From Phoronis ovalis (lineage: Eukaryota > Phoronida > Phoronidae): 21,167 nt of DNA. The position numbers and the translations under genes are program-made. The notes below the pieces were generated by a model. That model did not search any database, was not told where the DNA came from, and saw nothing but the letters and a program-made list of their open reading frames with translations. The DNA is taken from NCBI GenBank assembly GCA_028565635.1, contig JAOXYB010105159.1, positions 1 through 21,167 on the forward strand, read 5' to 3'. Shown in pieces: positions 1 through 9,501 of this stretch (positions are counted from its first letter, which is position 1; every line of letters starts with the position of its first letter).

Positions 1-1397
1 CTTGAATTATAAGAGAGTGAAAGAAAGGTAAAGCAGGGGGATTTGGGGGCATGCTCCCTAGTTTTAATTATATTAGTCCCAGACTGAATGACGAATGCAG
101 TCATGAAACATTATTTGCTTTGTTTTTTTTTTGTGGTGATTGACAGACTTCCTATTAAAACTCCAGGCTTTCAAATGCTAGGCTACCATCATCCGATTGT
201 CTGACACCTCGAAGTTTTTTTTTTTAATATATTTAATAAATTACGTAATTTATATATGCAGAAGAAACCACAAAAGAATGGAATTGTCTGGTACATGGGT
301 ATTAGCATTGTCCGTGCTAGTCCTGTACACATGACCTTGTTACTATGCACAACCTACAATTTGTGTATAAGGTCATGCCCAGCTCCTGTCTAAGGGGGCC
401 CGAATTTGACTAGCCTTAATCACGCATGAGCAATAGCAAAATATGATGCAATGGATGACGGATTATAATGGTGGTCTAAAAAACGGCGGATAAACAGTAT
501 ATCAGGAGCCAAAACCTCTGACGTGGTTGGCTAGGTTCTGTATAGCAAGCAATAAATTGTTAACATAATTGATTGGAAGCACCCACCGAGTCTGTTACCT
601 ATAATGAGGGGGGTAGGAGGTCCCCCAGGGTTCAATGCTTGCACTTAAAAATGTTGCCAAAAAGAAAAAGCTCTTGGCAAGTAACAAAAAAAAAAAATTC
701 TCGCATCTCGGACTTAACAGACCCCAATGCTCACAGCTCGTGAAAACCCCTATACCAATTAAATCTATAACATCTGTTCCCCAGACCAGTCTGCAGGCTA
801 CCAAACCTTAAATATGTGATCCACCTCGCTAATTGAAACAGATCCTATTTCCAAATGATTTATTTAAGCACGGAAAACATCTTTTTTCACAAATTGCAGC
901 TGACCGCTGAGACTATTTCAGCTGGCATATTCAGCTGACTGGCAAAATAAAAAAAAGTCAGCTTGCAGGTGAAAAACAGATATGGCCTTCCAAACTACCA
1001 GCAAATGGTGCATCTCAGCATGAAACGTGTAAAAAATATGTTTGTTTACTATACAAACCCCAACTTCATTAGATGCTTCTGTTAAGATTTCTAGCCATTC
1101 CTGGGCTGATGGTTGTATTCTCTACACAGACTATATATCTTATAAATTTACAAAATTCAAATATTGCTTTTTAAATTTAAAGGGATGGTGAAAAATATAT
1201 TGGCGGTATTAATCTATTAATACATGACTTCAGAAACTTTGATAATTTTAACCAAGAAAAACAACAACAAAAAGGGCCTAAACTTAGACTCTAGAGACTG
1301 ATGGGGATGTGACCCTTTTTGTTGAATTTTAGTATAATAGAGACACAAATAAATGAAACTAGATTGTGATGAGTTGTACAACAGCACCATGCACTTA

Positions 1398-1600
1398 CAT
1401 GGCTGCCACATCCAGCACAAATGACTTGTTTTTAACCTGGCAGCCATTTTTGATTCAAGATGGCCACCAGATTTTCCACTAAAAGTTTTTTTCTGACCTC
1501 GCAAACATTTTAATCTAAGTTTCGTTGAAATTGACCAAGCACTTTCCAAGTGATCAAAGAATATGTATTCACATGGCAGCCATTTTGTATCCAAGATAAT
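1398..1600. repeat. Dispersed repeat with GGCAGCCATTTT / AAGATGGC motifs
   Basis: GGCAGCCATTTT occurs identically at 1439-1450 and 1575-1586, 136 bp apart. A reversed partial copy (GGCTGCCA) lies near 1400, and CAAGATGGCCACC is at 1456-1468. Each copy is followed by a similar 'TATCCAAGAT' or 'GATTCAAGAT' stretch, so the block is repetitive, not a chance motif. The core resembles the YY1 recognition sequence (AAGATGGC/GCCATTTT). Repeats of this wording are, to my knowledge, common in several invertebrate genomes; I cannot assign a family. The minus-strand open frame across the block (1594-1217) is treated as a by-product. Confidence 0.5.
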
Positions 1601-1794
1601 TCTTAATATATTGCAAACAGTAAGCGTGCAAAGGATTGTTGCAACTTTGTTGTTGGAAGCCAGAATAGGGGACTAGTGCCTATACTGCTGATGGCAAAAT
1701 AATAAAAGCTATGACCTTTTGGTCAACTGGACTATGGAATGTAAATAAAGACCACAAAAAGTGATCATAAAATAGGGATCAAAGTCCTAACACT

Positions 1795-1803
1795 TATATA
1801 AAG
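1795..1803 (+). promoter_or_regulatory. Possible TATA box of the SLC16-like gene
   Basis: TATATAAAG lies within a small palindrome (AACACTT, five bases, AAGTGTT at 1789-1807). A start site about 30 bp downstream would make the 1830-1993 stretch the leader. The alternative is that the AG at 1854-1855 is a 3' splice site and this sequence is intronic. The two readings exclude each other and the sequence does not decide. Confidence 0.25.
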
Positions 1804-1922
1804 TGTTTTACTGTGTATTGTGCCTATTCTAAACTGTATGTCTATTATTTTGCAGATTTCATCATCACAAAGCAGGAAAAGTGCAGCAGTGTTCTTCCAT
1901 ATTTAAACTGAACAGCAACTCA

Positions 1923-2114
1923 ATGACAGACTTAACCATATTATTGCATATTAATAATATATTTGGAGAAACTTTGCTAAGAGTATATTCAGTATGGCTG
2001 AGACTGAAGAGACTAAAAACAGAGAAGATAGGGCTGACAAATCAGAAAGTGACGAGACGGACTCCTCGCTCCCCCACCCACCAGATGGTGGGTGGGGGTG
2101 GGTCGTCACGCTAG
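1923..2114 (+). promoter_or_regulatory. Upstream ORF overlapping the SLC16-like start codon
   Basis: An upstream ATG at 1923 opens a 63-codon frame that passes the main ATG (1994) in another frame and ends at TAG 2112-2114, an overlap of 121 nt. Its context is weak (T at -3, A at +4), whereas the main ATG has A at -3 and G at +4, so leaky scanning could reach the main start. An overlapping upstream frame normally lowers translation of the main protein. Whether it is transcribed depends on the unmapped 5' end. Confidence 0.35.
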
Positions 2115-4716
2115 CGTCTTTTTTGGTGCACTTTATTGCTGATGGACTGGCATTCTCTTTTGGTGTAATTTATGTTGAGTTACTGGATTACTTTCAGGAA
2201 AGCAAAGGAAAAACAGCTTGGGTTGGATCACTATTTATTGGAATACCACTATTTGCAGGTCCATTGGCTGGTGCACTAACAAACAAATATGGCTGCCGTG
2301 TCGTGACCATGGCTGGCTCTATAATCACTACAGTAGGATTTGTCTTAAGTGCCTTTGCCGATTCAATTGAAGTTTTATGCTTTAGTTTTGGCATATTATC
2401 TGGTGTTGGATTGGCCTGTGTTTATGTACCAGCTATTGTGGTTGTTGCATTTTATTTTGAAAAACGTAGAGCTTTAGCTACAGGCATTGCTGTATCAGGA
2501 TCAGGAATAGGAACATTTGTATTTGCACCACTAACAGAATACCTAATTAATTTTTACGGCTGGAGAGGTGCTGTGCTAATACTTGGAGGCTTAGTTCTCA
2601 ACATCTGTGTATTTGGTGCTCTTTACAGACCTCTGGAAAGTACAAGTGAAAAGAGACGCAGAAAATACTTGAAATCTCTGCAAAAATTTACTAGAATGTC
2701 GACAAAGCATAGATTTTCTAAAAATACAACTATTGAGGAAAATCAAGCAATTATGGCAACAGTTTCTTTGCAGGAAATTTCAGATACCCATTTATCACCT
2801 AATGGCTCTCATGACAGTTTGTCTATTCAGGGCTGTGGATCTCTGTATAAACTAGCTTTGAAAAATGCGACTTTGGCCAGACTAGAAAGCGAAGTTTCTC
2901 AAGCTATGCAAGGTGCAGACAGTATGCCATCTTTATTGCAAAATGGTGCTTCTAAACCAAGTCTTGCAAAGAAAGTCACCAATCAAAGTAGAACATCAAC
3001 TCTAAGCAAAAGAGACATTTTTTATCGAGGAAGTTTGATGCGTTTACCAACAATATCAAGAATAAATAGCAAAAGTTGTCCCAATTTATTTACTGAAGTG
3101 GGGAATGATCAAAGTGACACAACACATAGTGGATGTTTTTGCTGCTCTGCTGAGCAAAAAGCTGCAATTAAGTCAGTTATAGACTTTTCATTTTTTAAGA
3201 AGTCTGTTTTTGTGTTATTCTTTTTCTCTAATTGTTTGCTTTATATGTGGTATGATATTCCTTATATGTACATGGTTGATCGAGCCTTGTCTTTTGATAT
3301 TGAACAAACAAAGGCGTCATTTCTCATATCCATATTTGGCATTGTTAGCATGATTGGGCAACTGTTATATGGATACTTTGGTGATTTTGAAAAAGTGAAC
3401 ACTGTCCTTGTTTACAGCGTTTCAATTGCAGCTTGTGGTGGAGCTACTATGCTCTTACCTTTAACTGGGAATTATATTCTAATGTCTTTGTACTGTGCGG
3501 CATTTGCATTTTTCCTGAGTGCAAATTACACTTTGGAGACAATTGTTATTGTTGAATTACTTGGCTTGGATCAATTGACTAATGCGTATGGATTGGTTAT
3601 GTGTGGACAAGGTATAGCTAATCTCCTTGGACCTCCACTTGCAGGTAAAAGTAGACTTTTCTATCCTTTGGGACACCATTATACTTTTATTAAGCTCAGT
3701 TTTAGCCCATGGCCTCTTGAGTCAATTTGTTTATTTTACAACATGACATCATGTTTATGTTTTGGCTAAATGCTATGAGTTATTTAATACCAAAACTACA
3801 TCATTCAACAAGGTACAAAGTTTTCTCAAAATGAAAAAAGATCTGTTGTACTATTATATTAGTTTTTAGAAGTTTAAACTTTTCTGTTCATGTTATCCCA
3901 TGCACTGATTTGACTATGGTGACAATGGTATTTTTGAATGATTGGCATTTCCATATGAGGCTAGTTTATCACTGAGATGTCTGCATGTCAATGTTATCAC
4001 ATTTTCCATACAGCTTATAATGGCAAGGTGAATATGTGGGTTGTGACATATTTTTTTCATGCTTCTAAAAATATTAGTGTAATTTTGAGCTTTGTTGATT
4101 TTTCTTGGGCATTTATAAGCTGCACTTAATAGTCAGCATAATGGTTCATCATTTATTTGTGTGTAACCTTGCATTACATAGAATACTATTGTTGGAATAG
4201 CTGAGCATTTACACAAAAGGTTACTTCAACAGAAACATCTCCTACATGTGAATTATGCATTTCATTGGATAAAGAATAATTTTTTTGCCATAATTTTTGG
4301 AAAGGATAAAATATCCTTCAAAATATCTGCATCAAACTGAAACTTTAGTACCCCTTGCCCAAGATACTTTTGCATGTTTACTAAGAGTTTCCTTTAAAAT
4401 GGCTTGAAAATCAATCATTGTTTTTTCAGGTTGGCTTTTTGACTTGACGGGTACATATGATGTATCTTTTTACGTTGCCGGAACATGTATCATTGTATCT
4501 GGACTAATGGTTTTCCTGATACACATAACTTTGCATAGATCTGATACAGCGAAGCGTAATGAAGATATAGAGAACAAAGACACCTCCACTGGTGATGAAG
4601 AAAATAAGAAGAATGGAATAGCGCTTAGTAATGACAAGGACAATTCAAATGTAAGGAATGGTCATCTGAGACCACATGCTGCGAGTAATGGGGAAGTTTC
4701 ACATCATGAGTTTTAA
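1994..4716 (+). CDS. SLC16 family (monocarboxylate-transporter-like) membrane transporter
   Basis: Two coding exons, 1994-3644 and 4430-4716, give 645 residues after removal of a 785 bp GT-AG intron (donor CAG|GTAAAA, acceptor TTTTTTCAG). The splice joins GPPLAG to WLFDLTG, as in the family. The protein is a major-facilitator transporter, expected in the plasma membrane with 12 helices. The family signature PDGGWGWVV is at residues 30-38 before helix 1, and FYFEKRRALATG is at about 153-164 between helices 4 and 5. A long hydrophilic loop (about 213-400), rich in Ser, Lys and Arg, separates the two six-helix halves; the tail is acidic and Asn-rich. Where MCT1 has its helix-8 Asp and Arg, this protein has S452 and Q456, so proton-coupled lactate transport should not be assumed. 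The long loop recalls orphan members such as MCT9, 12, 13 or 14. The start is chosen for its good context and because the signature sits at the usual distance. Substrate unknown. Confidence 0.9.
2071..2098 (+). repeat. Perfect 12 bp hairpin over the SLC16 signature codons
   Basis: CCCCCACCCACC (2071-2082), loop AGAT, then GGTGGGTGGGGG (2087-2098) is a perfect inverted repeat inside the coding sequence, 77 nt after the A of the start codon. It encodes the residues just before and including PDGGWGW. The right arm continues into TGGG, giving closely spaced G-runs that could also form a G-quadruplex. It is strikingly GC-rich against its AT-rich gene. Confidence 0.8.
3645..4429 (+). other. Intron of the SLC16-like gene
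   Basis: Phase-1 GT-AG intron of 785 bp. The reading frame stays open for 123 nt past the donor, to the stop ending at 3769. Those extra residues do not resemble a transporter helix, and retention would drop the last helix and the tail. I see no repeat or RNA gene inside. Confidence 0.75.
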
Positions 4717-5710
4717 GCTTTGCATAAAATTGGGAAAATGGAAAATAAGCAAAAGTTAATAAAAAATTAGTTAAATTTTTAACATTTATTTTGTTGGGTT
4801 GTTGTCGATGCTTAAATAACTTTTTTTAGTTTTGTGGAGGTTTTAGTATTTTTATTTCATATTTTACTTTTTTATTTGTTGGTATGTTACAATTTATAAA
4901 CGTTGAAGAAATTCCACACACTTGTCCTATCAGTGTGCAAAATAACTGTTTGATGAATTTGAACGAGGCCTTTCTGCACATACCAATTTATCATAATGGT
5001 ATGTGTTTACCTCTTGATGTTTACAAATCATTTGCTACGGTTACTACAGTTTAAGAAAAATTTCCTTCTGTTTTCTTGTTATCACTGGTTTTTTTTATTA
5101 ACTTAGTCATATCTATTTTGCAACTTATTATTGTATTAAGAATTTCATGTTCAATAGCATTTTAGTCTGTCATTGAGTATAGATTTTTACCAGTACGTTT
5201 AACATATATCTATGCCAGTTTGATCAATATGGAAGCATTATATTTTCCTATGCATCAATCATTTTATAAGCTCTCTGTATTTTTAACATTCCTATGAGTA
5301 TTGTGTCACAAGTATTTACTGTTGACTTGTTATATTCAATGCCTTTCCATTACACTTTAGTACAATTTGCATCAAGGTACAACTTTGTTGTCGATTACAT
5401 CACGCAACATGTGTGATTTTACTAACAGCGTTCATCTACTGTGCTTGTGATTTGAATACCGATAGACCAGTTTACCATGAAAGTGTAATAACAGAAATAT
5501 TTTGTGTGAGAAATGTAATGTTTTTGTAATTGTATTTCATTATTTTTACAGGATCCTTGTATTTACACTTTGATATAAAGGTGCTCAAAAAGATCTGAAG
5601 TAAATCATAAAATGTCATATCAGTCACATTTGAATTGTTATCTATACTGTTTAGTATTTTAGATTAGATTTGCTTGGTAATAAAATGCTTTGTTACATAT
5701 AAATGACGTG
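4717..5710 (+). other. Probable 3' UTR of the SLC16-like gene
   Basis: AT-rich, no open frames of note. Two AATAAA signals could end the transcript: one at 4758-4763, only 41 nt past the stop, and one at 5679-5684, followed by a T/G-rich stretch (TGCTTTGTTAC). Use of the distal one would give a 3' UTR of nearly 1 kb. Confidence 0.4.
5679..5684 (+). terminator. Distal poly(A) signal of the SLC16-like gene
   Basis: AATAAA followed within about 15 nt by a T/G-rich stretch. It stands 29 bp from an opposing AATAAA on the minus strand (5718-5713), where the converging LIPT1 transcript may end. Confidence 0.4.
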
Positions 5711-5810
5711 GTTTTATTAGCCAAATAATCTCAATACCAGACGTACAAAGAATATGTATAGAGCAACTGCTAATGTACTTCCTTATATAAGGAATAGTCA
5801 TTTACCAAAC

Positions 5811-5816
5811 TTTATT
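5811..5816 (-). terminator. Candidate poly(A) signal of LIPT1
   Basis: Minus-strand AATAAA, 230 nt past the LIPT1 stop codon. A second copy at 5718-5713 is the alternative. Either places the LIPT1 end within about 130 bp of the distal end of the SLC16-like gene. Confidence 0.4.
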
Positions 5817-6046
5817 TCAAGTTGAGAAGCATTTCTAATGTATATCCCTATTTCATGTTTTGATACTAAAAATATTACTTGTAAATAAATTATAAAGTGA
5901 ATATTTGGAGTTTTGTTTGAGTGTTGGGTAATTAGTTGCATGTAAAATAAATTTCGGCAACAATTCAAAGTTATGATAGGCAATGAAATAACCCAGGATA
6001 CCTTCATACTAAACCATGCCAGCATATTGACATGCTCATGGATGTG

Positions 6047-9000
6047 TCAAAGTACAAATATTTGTTCCAAATGTTTGGCAAGTAGAAAATTTGTTCCTTT
6101 TGATTGTACAGAAGAACGATTCAAATAACCTGCTAATGACAAGCTGATATCTTGCGGCCAAAACTGTGTGCCATGCAAAGCTTCGGTGAGATTCTTGCTA
6201 TGTTCCACATCTTGCACACCTAATCTACTTACAGCTGCTTGTTGTATATATCCCTTTTCAACTGTTAGTTCTATTTGAATGCAGAGATCTTTCGCATGTG
6301 CCGATGATACACGAGTTGTTAAAATAAATTTGGGTGTTTTACCAAAAATCCAGTCCCATGACTTTAATTCTTGTTCATACTTAGCTACTCCGGGAAAAAT
6401 TGCTGTGTTACTTGGATCAATTACAACGAATTCCTACAAGAGAGGAAACATTAAAATTATACACAGACTACTTTGTAGCTCGTCAAATACAAACGTTATC
6501 AATGAAAGATTTCGTAGTTTATGTAATCTTATTATTAGAGCATACAATTATATATTTACATCATGTTGACTGTACTTACTTTCCTATAATTTGTTCCTTG
6601 ACTAAGAAATCTCTCAGATATTTTTTTCATCAGATCCTCACATGAAAGCTGAGAATTGTAGTCTTTTAAATTCTTCACTTTTGCACGAACACTTTCGGTG
6701 GCCTTGGTATAAAGTCCATCCTGAGGTGAAATTAAAAAAAAGGGTAATCCCTATAGAAAAGTTGTTTTTGATGAAAACAAATATTTGGACAAGCATGCTT
6801 TAAAATGTAAATTCAATATTATTGAGGGAAGTTTTTTAAAAAATTGGATGATTGTCAAGAACTTGTAATAATCAGTTTATATCCTTAGCTTTAACATAAA
6901 TATTTTCTGATGTCAAGGCTACTGTAAGGTAAGGTAAAGAAAAATTGGCACTGTGATTTTCGAGCTTAATTCATACGTAAAAAGAAACAAAATTTCTCTA
7001 GGAGCATTTATAATTTCAATTTGTGTGTTGTAAGTTGTTGTTTAATGACCTGGAATTTCAAAATAATTCAAATATTTTTAAATTATGTAATTGAGTCTTC
7101 GTAGGAGTCTTCTGAAGCCATTGTCAAGGTATCAAAAAAGTTCGCACTTTCTGCATTTCGTTTTTGCTTTGTAAAGGCTTACTGGCAATGGTGCGCTTAA
7201 AAAATATTGCGTGTTAATCAGTTTATCTTCCTAATGCGTTTTATCTATCATAGCATTAAATATGTTTTGAACTCTAGATGACCTGTTAAGTACCAATTTT
7301 TTTGATACTGTCAACTTTTTTGACACCTTATTATACTGATTCATTACTAACGTATGAACAAGGTATTACTAAGGTATGAACTATTAAAACTGTTTTACCA
7401 TTGTTGGACTGAGATAAGGTCCAAGTTTATTTAAGTCCATCTCAATCAGTAGGGTAAAGTGATGATAAGCAACATTCTTTATAAGTCTTGCAGCAGTTCC
7501 AGAAACCTTGGAATAAGTTAAGAAAATGTTATCATAATACTGGGCATTGTCTTTCCTTTAAAGGAAGAAAATAAGACCCCCAAAAATGTCAACCTCAAGT
7601 CCCACGGACATTAAATTAAGGTAAAGTAAAGTAAAGAATTAATAATAAGTAACAAGCCAACAAAGTAAAGCCTGGGGGGATAGTCAAAAAACTTGGCGGG
7701 GGTGCGAGGCCCCAGGAAAAAACCTTAACCCTATGATAAAAATTGCTTAACAAAATATACCCCATGGCAACAACTTATTTGCAAAAACCATACCCCATGG
7801 TAAAAAAATGTTTATAACGTCTGGCAGGTTTATGTTCAACAATATCAAAAATTTCAAGAAATACACCATTGGTAAATAACTATTTATTGAAAATGTACTC
7901 CATAATAAAAAAAACTGCAAAAAAATCACCCCCTTGGTAAAAATTGTAAATAAACATGAAAAAGATATCCTTGTTAAAAACCGAAGCTGAAAAAAAGGCC
8001 CATCTGGGAGAACATTTATATAATCGCTTTAAATGACAGTACCCCCTTGGGTTGCAATTATAGCGCAAGTAAGTTGTTATCTTTGGCATTTCAATCCCGG
8101 GGAGTTTATTGGGTATATTCTGGGGTGGGGGTGTGCCACTGAGGGTAAAGTTTTTGGACTAACTCTATACCAAAAATGTGGAAATTTGTACTCCAAAATA
8201 TACCAAAATTCTAAAACATCCCGAAATTACTAGCAGTCGACAAGTGGAATCAACATCCGATGACATAAATATTGAACAGCGCATTCGTTATTTGTTTTAT
8301 TACATATTGTTCACTATTTTGCTTGAAAAGTAGACCAGAAATATACCTTTCCAAAAGAGTTCATGTCTAGGCCTCAAAACTATACCCAAAATATACCACA
8401 GGAGCATAAAACTTAAAAGATACATTAAGAAACCCCCAGGTTTTTAATATAGTAAAACATAGCCAAATTACAACCAATATCTTTTTATCTTGAATTACTT
8501 TAAAAAGGATACCTTATAATTGTCTATAATTACATCATCTCTTTCCGTTATTTCCGCACCAATTTTCCAGTGTTTGCTCAACACATCAGCAATTAACCTT
8601 AAATTGTGCTTCCTGTCATACCGTGCTTTGTTAGTAAAAAAAGTACAATTTAAATTGCCTAGATCATGATACACACATCCTCCTCCACTTCTCCGCCTTG
8701 CTATAGGTATCCCATCATTTAGTAGTTTCTTAATATTGCTTTCTTGCCACGGATTTTGATGCCTACCGATAACAACACATGGGTAGTTCCTCCAAAGTAA
8801 TAATATATTTATGTGTTGTAAGGTAACATGTTTTTCAATCCAGTCCTCCAGAGCTAAATTTGTAAAAATGTTATTTGAGGTAGATACATAAACATAATAT
8901 TGTAGAGTTGGATTATTGGTGGTATGAGATGTAACGATTCCGCTTGGTAAATTAGAGATGTTTCTTGCAATTTGACGAGAGTTGATAAAGCAAGAAAACG

Positions 9001-9061
9001 AAAAGCCAACTGACTTGGTCCTGAGGAAAATAAATGGCTTCAACTGGTTAATAAGTGCCAT
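6047..9061 (-). CDS. LIPT1: Lipoyltransferase 1, mitochondrial
   Basis: Four coding exons read 9061-8513, 7506-7399, 6720-6580 and 6433-6047, giving 394 residues (human about 373). All three introns are phase 0 with GT-AG ends. In animals LIPT1 moves lipoyl groups from the glycine-cleavage H protein to the E2 subunits of 2-oxoacid dehydrogenases in the mitochondrial matrix. Residues 1-36, rich in Arg, Ser and Phe with almost no acid, fit a targeting presequence. RRSGGGCVYHDLGN (123-136) is the lipoate-ligase fold signature. DDVIIDNYK then VSGTAAR joins across exons 1 and 2, keeping the conserved Lys183, with AYHH following. Exon 4 has the accessory-domain pattern IFPGVAKYEQELKSWDWIFG. The start ATG has G at +4 and is followed directly by the presequence; the upstream frame offers no better start. 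Intron 1 carries two mobile-type repeats. Divergent from SNRNP40. Confidence 0.95.
6721..7398 (-). other. LIPT1 intron 2
   Basis: Phase-0 intron between the codons for ...LSPTM and DGLYTK, with donor ATG|GTAAAA and acceptor CCTCAG. AT-rich; I see no gene or repeat element in it. Confidence 0.8.
7671..8052. mobile_element. MITE-like element filled with ~33 bp degenerate repeats
   Basis: Inside LIPT1 intron 1. It starts with CCTGGGGGGATAGTC and ends with the complement of CCAAGGGGGTACTGTC, an imperfect terminal inverted repeat. The interior is a degenerate tandem array with a unit like ATACCCCATGGTAAAAA, starting near 7757, 7790, 7861, 7895, 7926 and 7964, so the step is roughly 31-38 bp with one unit blurred near 7826. 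No protein is encoded, so any movement would depend on enzymes supplied elsewhere. The ends resemble those of the element in SNRNP40 intron 2. Exact limits and target duplication are uncertain. Confidence 0.55.
8096..8440. mobile_element. MITE-like inverted-repeat element
   Basis: Begins CCCGGGGAGTTTATTGGGTA and ends with the complement of CCTGGGGGTTTCTTAATGTA, an imperfect inverted repeat of about 24 bp. The left part contains GGGGTGGGGGTGTGCC, and runs like TATACCAAAA recur inside. It encodes nothing and lies about 45 bp from the neighbouring element in the same intron. I associate elements of this wording with several marine invertebrate genomes, from memory only. Confidence 0.5.
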
Positions 9062-9501
9062 GATCTCCTATGACACTAAACTCCTGGGATAAATATACAA
9101 CTTACTAACCTTTTTTTGAAATATGAGGAAAAGATAATGCATGACTTTAAGGCAAAACACAACTTACAAAATTCCACTTACAAAAATTAGAAATTCGTGG
9201 GGGCCGCCATTTTAACATAAACACCTAAACTCCACATTAGCTTGAAGGTATATATTTTGATAATATATCTTTAAAAATGATATTCAAATCCTTTATATAT
9301 TATTTAATAGCAACATATGAATTATATGTGGTGTAATATCTTCAAATTTTACGAGTTTGTTCAAAATACAAAACGTGGTATTTGACTGGCCATGCTACTC
9401 ATGCGCAAATTGATTTCCGTCTGTTTGTCGACACCGGCATCGCTGTGCCGTTTTGTGTGTTTCAAACTGAGCATTTTTGCACATTAATATTAGTCTTAAC
9501 C
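9062..9501. promoter_or_regulatory. Probable bidirectional LIPT1/SNRNP40 promoter
   Basis: The start codons of LIPT1 (9061, -) and SNRNP40 (9502, +) are 440 bp apart and point away from each other. There is no TATA box well placed for either gene. It contains a consensus YY1-type site (see separate entry) and CATGCGCA at 9400-9407, which resembles an NRF-1 half site. The part from about 9385 to 9480 is richer in CpG than its surroundings. A short upstream frame (9392-9487) would precede SNRNP40 if transcription starts above it. Confidence 0.55.
9203..9213 (-). promoter_or_regulatory. YY1-type site
   Basis: GCCGCCATTTT, the complement of AAAATGGCGGC, matches the animal YY1 consensus. It lies 142 bp upstream of the LIPT1 start codon and 289 bp upstream of the SNRNP40 one. 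Such sites are typical of TATA-less housekeeping promoters and often sit close to the start of transcription. Confidence 0.5.

Larger units (their letters stand above)
1..1855. other. Upstream intergenic DNA, no gene seen
   Basis: I see no convincing coding exon here on either strand; the open frames are short and interrupted, with no family similarity. The stretch holds poly-A/T runs, a 9 bp inverted repeat (CATGACCTT near 331, AAGGTCATG near 370) and the GGCAGCCATTTT-type dispersed repeat described separately. It ends in a 3' splice-like site (ATTTTGCAG, AG at 1854-1855) just before the leader of the SLC16 gene. That gene's promoter and any non-coding first exon should therefore lie in this stretch, but I cannot place them. 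Confidence 0.5.

Noticed and set aside
595-804. 69-codon frame on the minus strand
   Set aside because: It includes a poly-Phe run from a poly-A tract and shows no family similarity or splice context.
1217-1594. 125-codon open frame on the minus strand
   Set aside because: It runs through the GGCAGCCATTTT repeat block, has no protein-like pattern, and is explained by the repeat.
2194-2394. 66-codon frame antisense to the transporter
   Set aside because: Lies wholly opposite a well-supported coding exon.
3645-3769. Read-through of the transporter frame to a stop at 3769
   Set aside because: The donor at 3645 and acceptor at 4429 rejoin family-typical sequence (GPPLAG-WLFDLTG), so the extension is intron.
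6279-6645. Two overlapping plus-strand frames
   Set aside because: Both are antisense to LIPT1 exons 3 and 4.
7671-8052. CRISPR-like array
   Set aside because: The units are degenerate, without exact repeats and unique spacers, sit in an animal intron, and are enclosed by terminal inverted repeats.
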